A stretch of DNA of 64,000 nt from Bacillota bacterium (GCA_023398815.1 JAEWRW010000010.1:38687-102686); one strand, 5' to 3'; numbered from the stretch's first letter, positions 45,866-54,905 are shown. Program-made: numbers and translations. The notes: generated from the letters alone by a model not told the origin.

Positions 45866-46540
45866 ATGCCCGGATTCCTGTATGAAACCCACGCCCACAC
45901 CGAGGAAGGCAGCAAATGCGCGTCCATCTCCGCCAAGGAACTGGTACGCTTTTATCGGGACAGAGGCGTCAAAGGCATCTGCATCACCGACCACTTTTTT
46001 AATGGCAACAGCACCGTCCCCGCCAATCTTCCATGGGCGGAAAAGGTTGACCGGCTCTGCATGGGATATGAGCATGCGGCAGAAGAAGGGGCCAGAATCG
46101 GCATCGATGTGTTCTTTGGCTGGGAATACTCCCTTTCCGGCACGGACTTCCTGACCTATGGGTTGGATAAGGCTTGGCTGCTGCGCCACCCGGAGGTAAT
46201 GGAGCTCAGCGTGAACGATTACTGCGCTCTTGCGCGCCAGGAAGGTGGCCTCATCATTCATGCGCACCCCTTCCGCGAGGCGTGGTACATCGACATGATC
46301 CGTCTGGTGCCCAGGTCGGTGGATGGCGTGGAGGTGGTCAACGCCAACCGGACGGATTTTGAGAATGCGCGCGCCGAGGAATATGCGGCCAACTACGGCC
46401 TTTTGCGCATCGGCGGGTCGGACAACCACACCGGTGCGCAACCGCATCTGGCAGGCATCGGCCTGGATCGACCGCTCGCTGATGTTCAGGATATGATCGC
46501 TGCCATTCGCAGCGGCGAAGCTATGGTGGCAAGCCTGTAA
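45866..46540 (+). CDS. PHP-domain phosphoesterase-like protein
   Basis: 224 residues. Metal-binding motifs of the PHP fold are present: ETHAHTEEGS at the N-terminus, ICITDHFF, IIHAHPFRE and the late IGGSDNHTG. PHP domains hydrolyse phosphoesters, as in histidinol phosphatase and polymerase-associated domains; the substrate here is unknown. ATG follows CAGGGAGGATTCTT. Followed by a perfect terminator. Confidence 0.88.
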   Translation: MPGFLYETHAHTEEGSKCASISAKELVRFYRDRGVKGICITDHFFNGNSTVPANLPWAEKVDRLCMGYEHAAEEGARIGIDVFFGWEYSLSGTDFLTYGLDKAWLLRHPEVMELSVNDYCALARQEGGLIIHAHPFREAWYIDMIRLVPRSVDGVEVVNANRTDFENARAEEYAANYGLLRIGGSDNHTGAQPHLAGIGLDRPLADVQDMIAAIRSGEAMVASL

Positions 46541-46572
46541 TCAGCGGGGGATATCCATTCCGTTTTGTAACA

Positions 46573-46613
46573 AACCTCCTGTTGCAGTTTTTCTACAACA
46601 GGAGGTTCTTTTT
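46573..46613 (+). terminator. Terminator of the PHP gene
   Basis: AACCTCCTGTTG and CAACAGGAGGTT, 12-bp perfect stem, then CTTTTTTG. Confidence 0.92.
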
Positions 46614-46668
46614 TGCTGTCCGTTATCGGTGGCGTAGGGGAACCGCAGACCTTGTTTTTGTGGGAAGG

Positions 46669-47652
46669 TTATTCCCTTTCCACCGCAAACGTCACGGTGC
46701 CGTGCTGCTTTGCGCCGGGCTGCACCACCTGCAGGTGCGCTTCCCGCGTGAAGCCTTGGTCATGGAGGTTGTGTGCGTCGGTGGAGCAGGTCTGGTTCTC
46801 GATGCAGAAGATGTCGGAGCCGCGCGGCGAGAAATACACAATATGCGTGAAGTCCTCCGTGGCATGGAGCCGCAGGAGAATGCCCTGCTTGCTGTACCGC
46901 ACGGTCGCTGCCTCGTGGGGTGTCAGGTCGGTGAACACGTGGTCCAGTTCCTTTTTGCCCACGTGGAACTCCTGCCGCAGGTCGTAGATGGTGCCATCCA
47001 CGTCAATCATCCGGCCCGTTGGCAGCAGGTCGGAGGTGTAGTCCATCACCTTGTTGGCGGGCACACGCACAAAGGTGCCTTCGTCACCGGATAGCTTGCT
47101 GAAGAAGGGGTGGAAGCCCAGCCCAAAGGGCAGCTCCTGTGTGTCGCGGTTGTCTACGGTATAGGTCATGGAGATGCCCGACGCGGTCAGCGTGTAGTCC
47201 ATCGTCAGCCTGTGGCGAATGGGGAACGCAGCAAACACGGCGCTGTCCGGCGCAAAGTCGATCCACGCGCGCAGGGAAACGCTGTCCTCATGGAGGACGG
47301 GCGCATCGTGCTGCCACGGTTCATCCAGAACCAAGCCGTGCAAAGCGATCTTTTTGCCCCGCTTTTCCTGCTCGAAGGTGTGCCCCTTATACACGAACCT
47401 GCTGCGGCGCACGCGGTTGGGGGTGGGGTACAGCACGGGGTTGCCAGGGAAGCCGGTCTCCGCAAGCTTTGCCAAGTCTGCGTCGATGATGCGTTCCCCG
47501 CCAAAGGAGAAGCGGCAAAGGTTGCAGCCCCGTGCGGGCAGGAACCATGCCTCCAAATTGTTTTGCGCGTCATTCGGGTCGTTGTAGCCCAAAACGATGA
47601 ACTGGTTGCCGTCCTGCTCATGCGGGCGAGCAAAGAAGCCAGACTGCTCCAC
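46669..47652 (-). CDS. Aldose 1-epimerase family protein
   Basis: 327 residues. The catalytic region is typical: NRVRRSRFVYKG, then KIALHGLVLDEPW with the conserved His, LPFGLGFHPFFSKL with the second His, and the late Glu region IFCIENQTCS. It interconverts alpha and beta anomers of sugars such as galactose or a related hexose. Start follows GCAGGAGGAACG. It is not next to sugar transport genes here, but fits with the alpha-galactosidase at 52.8 kb. Confidence 0.9.
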   Translation of the reverse strand: MEQSGFFARPHEQDGNQFIVLGYNDPNDAQNNLEAWFLPARGCNLCRFSFGGERIIDADLAKLAETGFPGNPVLYPTPNRVRRSRFVYKGHTFEQEKRGKKIALHGLVLDEPWQHDAPVLHEDSVSLRAWIDFAPDSAVFAAFPIRHRLTMDYTLTASGISMTYTVDNRDTQELPFGLGFHPFFSKLSGDEGTFVRVPANKVMDYTSDLLPTGRMIDVDGTIYDLRQEFHVGKKELDHVFTDLTPHEAATVRYSKQGILLRLHATEDFTHIVYFSPRGSDIFCIENQTCSTDAHNLHDQGFTREAHLQVVQPGAKQHGTVTFAVERE

Positions 47653-48100
47653 GATCGTTCCTCCTGCTGTGTGATTGCGAATAGTGACTTTGCTGCTTAT
47701 ATTTCCATGACGGTGCGGGGTTTCCTGCCGTAGGATGATCGCAGAGGCCTCCGCATTGTGGATTGGCGATCACGGCCATTTTGGAAGCCCGCATAAACGA
47801 AAAATCCACGCAGGGCAGTTGTTTCATTGAAAAAGCTCAACGCACAGCGTTGAGCTTTTTTGGAATGTGTTGACGGAAAGATGCAATGTTTTTTAGACGG
47901 AGGTAGAATATTCCATGTTCAAAGGAATATCCTCAACCGGCGCGGCAAATTATTCTTGTTGTAATATGACACAAAACTTAACCAAAGAGTCTGCTTATGT
48001 GTTGTATTCATCACAATTCTTTATAAACGCTTTTCAGAATAAAGACTAGGTAGTAAAATATGCCTTAGGCCATTAAACGCATGAGCAGGAGGAAAATTGT
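47653..48100. other. Intergenic region, becoming AT-rich
   Basis: No gene is seen. A strong orphan terminator lies at 47830-47860 and sequence after about 47900 is clearly AT-rich, matching the next gene. AT-rich -10-like sequence TAAAAT is at 48054-48059, with no good -35. Confidence 0.5.
47830..47861 (+). terminator. Orphan intrinsic terminator
   Basis: AAAAAGCTCAACGC-aca-GCGTTGAGCTTTTT is a 14-bp perfect stem with T-tracts on both strands. There is no gene ending just upstream on either strand, so it may insulate the AT-rich gene that follows or be what remains of a lost gene. Confidence 0.8.
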
Positions 48101-49198
48101 ATGGAAAGCACTAATGAAGACGTTGTCAAAACTGAACTTACTGAAGATGCTGTAATGGCAGAGGCGTCAACTGAAATAAAAAAGAAACCAAAAGTTGGTA
48201 AGCCCGTGCGCATGTTTCCACAATATTCAATCCGTGAGGCAATGAAAATTCCTCAAATTATTGGTCTCAAAAATGCAGGGAATCCATGGTCTCCTGAGAA
48301 TGTCGCAAATGCTCTTGATACTTCGCCGCAGAATAATTCGTTCTTTTATTTGTCTTCTGCCTCGAGAGATTATGGGTTTACAACTGGAACAAGTAGGGCA
48401 AAGACAATTGAGTTGACAGCCTTAGGGCGTAAACTAGCTTTTCCTGAATCCTCCGATGATGAAAGTACAAGTATATTTCGTGCATTTTCTAATATCGAAG
48501 TGTTTAAAAATGTATTTGACTATTATCAGGAGTCAAAGTTCCCTGAAGATAAATATCTGTGCAACACCTTGAAGGAGTCATTCGATGTTGATTCCACTTA
48601 TCACAAGGAATTCCTTGATATTTTTAAAGACAACTTAAAGCTAATAAATGAGAAAGGATATTATGCGACAAAAGTACCTCGTCCTACTACATCAACAACC
48701 CAAAGGAATCCAGTTCAAGAAGAAAATACCAAGGGAGATAAAGAAATATTCGTCATAATGCCATTCTCTGAAAAGACCAACGACTATCCGAAAGGCTATT
48801 TTGAAGAAGTATATAGTAGCCTATTTGTTCCAGCTGCTGCAGAAGTAGGATTTACCGCTAAAACAGCAAAGCGCTCCGGGAGCGACGTTATTCATAGCAC
48901 CATTGTGAACGATATTTACAAAGCTGATATTGTGCTGGCTGATCTAACAGAGCATAATCCTAATGTCTTGTTTGAGCTTGGCCTTGCGTTTGCTTTCAAG
49001 AAAAAAGTTGCTCTAGTTCGCGCAAAAGGAACTGTAGCAATTTTTGATGTTGATAACCTTATGAGGGTTTACGATTATGACAAAAATCTCTGGAAATCGA
49101 CAATAGAAAGAGACATTCCCAATATAAGCAAGCATCTGGAATCTACTATGCAGTCAGAAGGTTCTTTGTATCTTGATTTATTGTTAAATAAACAATAA
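48101..49198 (+). CDS. Protein with nucleoside 2-deoxyribosyltransferase-like domain, AT-rich
   Basis: 365 residues. Residues about 45-200 are unassigned; the first part (SIREAMKIPQIIGLKNAGNP to TSRAKTIELTALGRKLAFP) looks like a winged-helix domain. Residues about 214-310 match the nucleoside 2-deoxyribosyltransferase-like fold: IFVIMPFSE, then IVNDIYKADIVLADLTEHNP and NVLFELGLAFAFKKKVALV, with the catalytic-type Glu in FELG. Such domains process nucleotides, and related ones act as effectors or sensors in bacterial immunity. G+C is about 38-40%, far below neighbours, and the gene ends 60 bases from a tRNA-Ser, a typical insertion point. ATG follows CAGGAGGAAAATTGT. No partner is present. Confidence 0.78.
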   Translation: MESTNEDVVKTELTEDAVMAEASTEIKKKPKVGKPVRMFPQYSIREAMKIPQIIGLKNAGNPWSPENVANALDTSPQNNSFFYLSSASRDYGFTTGTSRAKTIELTALGRKLAFPESSDDESTSIFRAFSNIEVFKNVFDYYQESKFPEDKYLCNTLKESFDVDSTYHKEFLDIFKDNLKLINEKGYYATKVPRPTTSTTQRNPVQEENTKGDKEIFVIMPFSEKTNDYPKGYFEEVYSSLFVPAAAEVGFTAKTAKRSGSDVIHSTIVNDIYKADIVLADLTEHNPNVLFELGLAFAFKKKVALVRAKGTVAIFDVDNLMRVYDYDKNLWKSTIERDIPNISKHLESTMQSEGSLYLDLLLNKQ

Positions 49199-49232
49199 GG
49201 CTTATAGACGCACAAGAATACATGCAATAGAG

Positions 49233-49256
49233 AAACCCCCTCGAATGAGGGGGTTT
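49233..49256 (-). terminator. Terminator of the tRNA-Ser operon
   Basis: On the minus strand AAACCCCCTC and GAGGGGGTTT with a 4-base loop, followed by CTCTATT. It directly follows the CCA end of tRNA-Ser(GCT). Confidence 0.8.
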
Positions 49257-49259
49257 CCT

Positions 49260-49350
49260 TGGCGGAGAAGGCGAGATTTGAACTCGCGCGCCGGTTTCCC
49301 GACCTACACCCTTAGCAGGGGCGCCTCTTCGGCCACTTGAGTACTTCTCC
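49260..49350 (-). tRNA. tRNA-Ser (anticodon GCT)
   Basis: Minus strand, acceptor GGAGAAG/CTTCTCC, long variable arm of class II type, anticodon loop CTGCTAA with GCT, T-loop GTTCAAATC. CCA is encoded at 49260-49262. Confidence 0.93.
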
Positions 49351-49426
49351 ATGCCGATGTATTCGGTTGTATGCGCGGTGCCGGCGCGACGGGCGGGCGG
49401 GTTCTCCGCCCGGCCCGACGGCCCAT

Positions 49427-49515
49427 TGGCGGAGAGAGTGGGATTCGAACCCACGGCGCCGGATGGCGTCACCGGTTTTCAAGACCGGCTCCTTAAACCG
49501 CTCGGACATCTCTCC
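49427..49515 (-). tRNA. tRNA-Ser (anticodon TGA)
   Basis: Minus strand, acceptor GGAGAGA/TCTCTCC, anticodon stem CCGGT/ACCGG around CTTGAAA with anticodon TGA, long variable arm, T-loop GGTTCGAATCC. CCA encoded. It precedes tRNA-Ser(GCT) by 76 bases on the same transcript. Confidence 0.93.
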
Positions 49516-49535
49516 AAGCAGGGATGCGCTCGAAC

Positions 49536-49564
49536 AGTATAGCAAACGCCAACCGGCGTGTCAA
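49536..49564 (-). promoter_or_regulatory. Promoter of the tRNA-Ser operon
   Basis: On the minus strand TTGACA (49559-49564) and TATACT (49536-49541), exactly 17 bases apart, 20 bases before the first tRNA. Confidence 0.9.
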
Positions 49565-49579
49565 GCCGCGCAAGGGCCT

Positions 49580-50008
49580 TTTGCGGCTGCTTGACACGAA
49601 ACCAACACAAACCGAGGGGGTTGCCTCCTACCAGCGTGAGGAAGCCGGTACAGGCAAAGAAACAAAGAGCCGACCGACGATTCATTCGGCGGGAGGAAAC
49701 AATTGTGGGGGTGAATACCAACAGCAAAATCTCGCCCACGGCGAAACGTATTCCCCCCCAAACTCGCATGAACGCTATCATCGGAAATCGGTCGGCGACA
49801 TGTGCGCCGACCGATTTCCGATGAAATGGGGACAAGCACTCTGAATCGCGGCTCCCAGCGCCTGGATGGCGCACAGCTCGGCATTGCTGGAGGCGGCTGC
49901 GCCGCCTAGCCCGCAAGGATGCGGGCGAAGCTATGCCGAAGGTCGCAACAGCGGCCGGGTCGCATGGGCAAGCAGCGTGCGTAGCACGCGACCAGCCAGA
50001 CGCGAAGG
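49580..50008 (-). repeat. Structured 3' element copy I (after asnS)
   Basis: Non-coding; read on the minus strand from the asnS stop. It contains a GCATGGGC-type block near 49965, and the acatgt-loop hairpin with a perfect 19-bp stem at 49779-49823 (CATCGGAAATCGGTCGGCG on one arm). About 49625-49745 carries GTGGGCGAGATTTTGCTGTT, CCTCCCGCCGAATGAATCG and CCTGTACCGGCTTC, closely matching copy G after metY. Confidence 0.78.
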
Positions 50009-51412
50009 TTAAAAGTCAGCACTGCCGGTGGTGCGTGGGAAACTCACCACATCGCGGATGTTCTTCATGCCAGTCAGATACATGATGGCCCGCTCGAACC
50101 CCAGGCCAAAGCCGGCGTGGCGTGCCGAGCCGAAACGCCGCAAGTCGAGGTACCACCAGTAGGGTGCTTCCTCCAGCCCGCACTCGGTCATGCGCCGCTC
50201 AAGCACATCGAGGCGCTCCTCGCGCTGGGAGCCGCCGATGATCTCACCCACGCCGGGCACCAGCAGATCCATCGCCGCCACGGTGCGCTCGTCGTCGTCG
50301 AGGCGCATGTAGAACGCCTTGATTTCCTTGGGGTAGTGGGTGACGAACACCGGCTTTTGGAAGATCTCTTCCGTCAGGAACCGCTCGTGCTCGGTCTGCA
50401 GGTCGATCCCCCAGTGCACCGGGTAGTCAAACTCCTTGCCGGATTTCTCCAGCAAGTCAATGGCCTCGGTGTAGGTGACGTGGCCAAAGTCGCTCTCGGC
50501 CACCAGCTTCAGCCGCTCGATCAAGCCCTCGTCCACAAATTGGTTGAAGAACTTCATCTCCTCGGGCGCGCGCTCCAGCACGAAGCGGATGAGGTACTTC
50601 ATCATGTCGGTGGCCAAGGCCATATTGTCCTCGAGGTCGGCGAAGGCGATCTCCGGCTCGATCATCCAGAACTCGGCGGCGTGGCGGGCGGTGAAGGACC
50701 GCTCGGCCCGGAATGTGGGGCCAAAGGTGTAGATGTTGCGCAGGGCCATCGCGTAGGTCTCGCCGTTCAATTGCCCGCTCACCGTGAGGTTGGCGCGCTT
50801 GCCGAAGAAATCCTGGGCGTAGTCGACCTCGCCCCCGTCGGTGAGCGGCGGGTGGGCCAGGTCCAGCGTCGTCACCTGGAACATCTCGCCCGCGCCCTCG
50901 GCATCACTTGCGGTGATGAGCGGGGTGTGGACATAGGCAAAGCCACGCTCCTGAAAGAAGCTGTGGATGGCCCAGGCCGCCAGCGACCGCACCCGGAACA
51001 CCGCTGAGAACGTGTTGGTGCGGGGCCGCAGGTGGGCGATGGTGCGCAGATACTCAAAGCTGTGGCGCTTCTTCTGCAGGGGGTACTCGGGGGTGCTGGC
51101 ACCCTCGATGGAAACCTGCGTGGCCTTGACCTCCATGGGCTGGGCGGCCTGGGGGGTCAGCACCAGCGTGCCCTCCACAATGACGGCCGCGCCGACGTTC
51201 AGGGCTGCAGCCTCGGCAAAGCCAGCGGTGCCGTCGCGCTCCAGCACCACCTGCATGGTCTGGAAGCAGGTGCCGTCGGAGAGTGCCACGAAGGCCAGGC
51301 TGCCGCCGCCGGCCTGGCGCAGGGTACGCACCCACCCGGCAGTGCGCACGGTGGTGCCGGCAAGCTCTGCCGACTTCTTGTACAGGGTATCGATTGTCAA
51401 TGTGTTAATCAC
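50009..51412 (-). CDS. asnS: Asparaginyl-tRNA synthetase
   Basis: 467 residues from a GTG preceded by GGAGGTCTCCT. The N-terminal OB-fold anticodon domain (VRTAGWVRTLRQAGGGSLAF) leads into a class II core with motif 2 FRAERSFTARHAAEFWMIEPE split around the Arg and motif 3 HAGFGLGFERAIMYLTGM. FFGKRANLTVSGQLNGE is typical of AsnRS rather than AspRS. It attaches asparagine to tRNA-Asn in the cytoplasm. Its own promoter is at 51463-51491. Followed by structured element I. Confidence 0.96.
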   Translation of the reverse strand: MINTLTIDTLYKKSAELAGTTVRTAGWVRTLRQAGGGSLAFVALSDGTCFQTMQVVLERDGTAGFAEAAALNVGAAVIVEGTLVLTPQAAQPMEVKATQVSIEGASTPEYPLQKKRHSFEYLRTIAHLRPRTNTFSAVFRVRSLAAWAIHSFFQERGFAYVHTPLITASDAEGAGEMFQVTTLDLAHPPLTDGGEVDYAQDFFGKRANLTVSGQLNGETYAMALRNIYTFGPTFRAERSFTARHAAEFWMIEPEIAFADLEDNMALATDMMKYLIRFVLERAPEEMKFFNQFVDEGLIERLKLVAESDFGHVTYTEAIDLLEKSGKEFDYPVHWGIDLQTEHERFLTEEIFQKPVFVTHYPKEIKAFYMRLDDDERTVAAMDLLVPGVGEIIGGSQREERLDVLERRMTECGLEEAPYWWYLDLRRFGSARHAGFGLGFERAIMYLTGMKNIRDVVSFPRTTGSADF

Positions 51413-51462
51413 AGGAGACCTCCTGAAATGGGTTTGGCATAGGCCCCCACGGGGGCGAATAG

Positions 51463-51491
51463 ATTATACTGCAACCCATATCCTTTGGCAA
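51463..51491 (-). promoter_or_regulatory. Promoter of asnS
   Basis: On the minus strand TTGCCA (51486-51491) and TATAAT (51463-51468), 17-base spacing. The leader is about 45 bases, too short for a T-box. Confidence 0.75.
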
Positions 51492-51504
51492 AGGGGAGAC
51501 ATCC

Positions 51505-52554
51505 ATGCGCTCAGTGCCCATGCTGGTGATAAAAAGCACCGTACCCTGCCTGCTGTACGTCAACAACGCCCCCGCCGGGGAAGTGTCCGCCGAGGCCCCA
51601 GCGGGCATCCCCATGCCGGAGAACGGCCCCTGCTACCTGCACTATGTGCCACTGGGGCGGGGGAGCCTGCCAGGAGCCTTCCGGCTGGACTTCCAGGATG
51701 GCACGCTCACGCCGCCGGGGGACAACCTGCCGGCCCGGGTGACGCTGTGGCCGCGCGGGGTGGTGGAGGCCGAGATTGTCCCCGAAACTTCGGTGGGGCA
51801 GGGGTTCGTGCCCCTGGCGCCCGATACCCTGACCTTTGCGGACCTCCGGAACAACTGCCGGGCCTACCTGCTGCGCTATGTGTCGCACTGGCTGGTCATT
51901 GAGGAAAACAGCGGCCAGACGCTGCTTTCCCTGGCCCTGCCCGGTGACCGTACGCCGGAGCTGGTGCTCCTCAATCTCGACGGGCGGGAGGCTGTGGCCG
52001 CCAAGGCCCCCGGCCCCAACTGCGACTGGGTTGTCATCGCGGCCAACAACGGCGGCCAGTGGCAGGAACTCTTCCGCCTGACCGACGCGCAGGTAGAGCT
52101 CGACGGCCACGGCAACGTCACTTCTCTCACGCCCCTCGCCGATACCGCCGGCCATGGGGAGCTGACAACGTGGAGCTATGCCGACGGCCGCTACACCGAG
52201 GCGCGCAACATCGTGTGGCTGGAGGGGGAGCCCCGCCTACCCCAGAACCCCGAGGAGACCGCCCGCGCCTTCCTGGAGGCATGGCTCATCGGCCAGACCG
52301 AGGAGGCCGTGGGGTACCTCTCCCAGGAACTGCGCAGCGGCCTGGGCCTGGCAGACATCGCCAACTTCCTGGGCCAGTATGAGCAGATCGCCAGCGCCCG
52401 CTACGCACCCTTCCCGGCCGAGGGGGAGATCACCCTGGCCCTGCTGCGGCGGGAGAATGGGCAGCTGACCGGCGCGCGGCCGGTGGCCATCAAGTGCGTG
52501 GCCGAGGGGAACAACGTGGGGCCGTGGAAGGTGGATAACATCAGGAGTTTGTGA
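51505..52554 (+). CDS. Hypothetical protein, 349 residues
   Basis: Starts MRSVPMLVIKSTVPCLLYVN after GGCAAAGGGGAGACATCC. There is no signal peptide or membrane segment. The first 220 residues look like beta-rich repeats (TLTPPGDNLPARVTLWPRGV, TPELVLLNLDGREAVAAKAP, FRLTDAQVELDGHGNVTSL). The last 100 residues (ARAFLEAWLIGQTEEAVGYL onward) are NTF2-like in appearance. I do not recognise a family. It is divergent from asnS and precedes the GH36 gene by 270 bases, after a hairpin. Confidence 0.75.
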   Translation: MRSVPMLVIKSTVPCLLYVNNAPAGEVSAEAPAGIPMPENGPCYLHYVPLGRGSLPGAFRLDFQDGTLTPPGDNLPARVTLWPRGVVEAEIVPETSVGQGFVPLAPDTLTFADLRNNCRAYLLRYVSHWLVIEENSGQTLLSLALPGDRTPELVLLNLDGREAVAAKAPGPNCDWVVIAANNGGQWQELFRLTDAQVELDGHGNVTSLTPLADTAGHGELTTWSYADGRYTEARNIVWLEGEPRLPQNPEETARAFLEAWLIGQTEEAVGYLSQELRSGLGLADIANFLGQYEQIASARYAPFPAEGEITLALLRRENGQLTGARPVAIKCVAEGNNVGPWKVDNIRSL

Positions 52555-52577
52555 GCGCGTAGATGGAGTGAATGGAG

Positions 52578-52602
52578 AGAGGGGGCGGCAGCCCCCTCTT
52601 TA
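52578..52602 (+). terminator. Terminator of the hypothetical gene
   Basis: AGAGGGGGC-ggca-GCCCCCTCT followed by only TTTA; strong stem, weak T-tract. Confidence 0.65.
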
Positions 52603-52823
52603 GGCTGTCGCTGTGAAACCACCATTATCCGGCTTGCGCTTTTGGTGCACCAAGGGAGCCCCTTCCAACATAAAGAACTCGCTCGGGGGCAAGGGAAGCG
52701 GGATTCGGCTCGCCGCCCGCGCGGTTCCCGGCTGCAGTGGGGTGGACGGTGTTGTATAATGCTGCCATAGGAAGCAGCGCTTGACCAGGGCCGCTTTGCA
52801 AAGCCTGAGGGAGGGGATGTTTG

Positions 52824-54905
52824 ATGGCACTCAATGGCCTGCCGCAGCGCGTCCATGGCTTTGGCGTACCCGGTGAGGGCCGCACCGAATGGGCGGAGCG
52901 GCAGGGCGGGTTGGCACTGGCACGGCTCTTTGGTATGCCCTGTGGGGCGGCGGGCGGGGAACCGGGCCAGCCAGACGCGCGAGGCTTGTTTGTGCTCCAG
53001 ACGGACGGGCACAGCTTCAGCACCGGCGACATGGAGATGGTGCGGCTGCAAACCGGCGACGACCGGTGCGACGCGGCCTGGCTGCATGGGCCGTCGGGGC
53101 TGGGGTTGGAGAGCGCCTTCCGCTTTGACGGGGCCAACGGCGTGCTGTCGCGCCGCGACACGCTGGAAAACAAGGGCCGGGAGGACATCGTCCTTCACCG
53201 CTGCCTGGCCCGGTTTGCGTTTGCGCCCGGGCGCTACCAGGCCTATGGCCAAAGCAGCCGGTGGTGTGAGGAAAACGACGGTGCGTGGCAGACGCTGCGC
53301 CACGGCGGTCTGGTGTTGGGCTGCGAAATGGGCCGGACGACGCAGGGCTCCACGCCCTTCCTTTGCCTGCGGGACGAGGAGGAAGGGCGGGCTGTCGCCT
53401 TCCACGTCGTACCCAAGGGCAACTGGATCATCCGGCTGAGCGCACCCACCAACGCCGGGAGAGCCTTGCCCTTCGCCGTGGTGGATCTGGGGTTGTCCGA
53501 CGCCGACCTGCGCCTGCGTCTGGCCCCCGGCCAGCGGGTGGAGCTGCCGGAGATTCTAGTGCAGGAACTGCCGGACGGGACGCCCCACGGGGCGGCGCAC
53601 CGGCTGCATCGGCATCTGCTGGCCCGGGTAAACCAGCCCGCACCCTCCCCGCCGGTCGTCTACAACACCTGGTTTGACGCCTTTGAGTGCCTGGAGCCGA
53701 ACCGACTTGCCGTGCAGCTGGAGGCAGCCCGCGGGTTGGGTTGCGAGGTGTTTGTGGTGGACGCGGGGTGGTACGGCACCGGGGAGGGGGACTGGTTCTC
53801 CCAGGCCGGGGATTGGCGGGAGAAGTCCGATGGGGCGTTCCGAGGCACGATGACTTCCTTTGCCGAAGCGGTGCGCGCGGCTGGGCTGGGTTTCGGGCTG
53901 TGGATGGAGCCCGAGCGCGTGGGGCCAGCCGCACCGGTGCGACGGGAGCACCCGGAGCGGTTCCTGCCGGGTGAGGATGGGTATGCCTACCCCGACCTGA
54001 CCCGAGACGACGCCTACGCCTGGCTGCTGGGTGAGATTTCCAGGCTCATCCGCACCTACGGTCTGGCATGGATCAAGCTGGATTTCAACTTTGGCCTGGG
54101 AACGGACCCGCACGGGGCGGAGTTCCTGTGGTATTACGAGGGGTGGTGCAGGCTCATGGCAGCGGTGAGGGACGCCCACCCTGGCGTGTTTGTGGAGGGT
54201 TGCGCCAGCGGCGGTATGCGGCTGGACATCGCCAGCCAAGCCCACTGCTGCGCCCATTTCCTCAGCGACAACGTCAACCCTTGGGAGGGGCTGCGCATCT
54301 ACGAGGGGGCGCTGGCGCGGCTGCTGCCTGGCCGGCTGGGCAGGTGGGTGGTGCTGCGGCCCGCGGGCCCGGGCATCCCCCGGTATGGCCGGCCGCTGAG
54401 CGAGGCCGCCCCGGCCATGCTGCTCACCCCAAAGGCCGCCGGCTGGGAGGCCTGTGAAACGGTGGATGTGGACATGGCGTTGCTGGCGGCCATGCCCGGC
54501 GTGCTGGGGTTGAGCGGCGACGTGGCGGGGTTGCCGGCGACGGCGCGGGAGCGCTTGGCCCAGGGGGTGGCGCTCTACAAGCAGTGGCGCACGCTCATCT
54601 TCAACGCCGCCGCCCACCTGCTGCTGCCGCTGCCGGCCGAGGACCGCCGCGGCTGGACAGCCCTGCAGCTGCAGGACCAAGGCAGCACCGAAAGCCTGCT
54701 CTTCGTCTACCGCCTGAACGACAGCCGCGGCGTGCGCAACATCCACCCCCGGGCGCTGGACGCCGGACGGCTGTACCGGCTGGAATGGTTTGGTGCCACG
54801 GGGCAAACCGCCGAGGTGCGTGGGGATGAGCTGATGCGCGAAGGGATTGCGGCGGAGATTGCCGACAGGAACTCGGCCCTGGCGGTGCGGCTGCGGCCTG
54901 TGTAG
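52824..54905 (+). CDS. Alpha-galactosidase (GH36), cytoplasmic
   Basis: 693 residues, the length of bacterial GH36 (AgaA/RafA-like). The nucleophile Asp is in AWIKLDFNFG (about residue 420) and the acid/base region reads HFLSDNVNPWEGLR (about 480). PVVYNTWFDAFECL and VFVVDAGWYG are other conserved blocks. It removes alpha-1,6-galactose from raffinose-type sugars or galactomannan fragments. Without a signal peptide it works on imported sugars. The ATG at 52824 has GAGGGG upstream; a TTG at 52821 is less likely. TATAAT at 52755-52760 may be the -10. Confidence 0.93.
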   Translation: MALNGLPQRVHGFGVPGEGRTEWAERQGGLALARLFGMPCGAAGGEPGQPDARGLFVLQTDGHSFSTGDMEMVRLQTGDDRCDAAWLHGPSGLGLESAFRFDGANGVLSRRDTLENKGREDIVLHRCLARFAFAPGRYQAYGQSSRWCEENDGAWQTLRHGGLVLGCEMGRTTQGSTPFLCLRDEEEGRAVAFHVVPKGNWIIRLSAPTNAGRALPFAVVDLGLSDADLRLRLAPGQRVELPEILVQELPDGTPHGAAHRLHRHLLARVNQPAPSPPVVYNTWFDAFECLEPNRLAVQLEAARGLGCEVFVVDAGWYGTGEGDWFSQAGDWREKSDGAFRGTMTSFAEAVRAAGLGFGLWMEPERVGPAAPVRREHPERFLPGEDGYAYPDLTRDDAYAWLLGEISRLIRTYGLAWIKLDFNFGLGTDPHGAEFLWYYEGWCRLMAAVRDAHPGVFVEGCASGGMRLDIASQAHCCAHFLSDNVNPWEGLRIYEGALARLLPGRLGRWVVLRPAGPGIPRYGRPLSEAAPAMLLTPKAAGWEACETVDVDMALLAAMPGVLGLSGDVAGLPATARERLAQGVALYKQWRTLIFNAAAHLLLPLPAEDRRGWTALQLQDQGSTESLLFVYRLNDSRGVRNIHPRALDAGRLYRLEWFGATGQTAEVRGDELMREGIAAEIADRNSALAVRLRPV

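Noticed and set aside
48101..49198. Complete CBASS- or Thoeris-like defence operon
   Set aside because: Only one gene is AT-rich and no cyclase, TIR or helicase partner is adjacent; the defence role stays a hypothesis.
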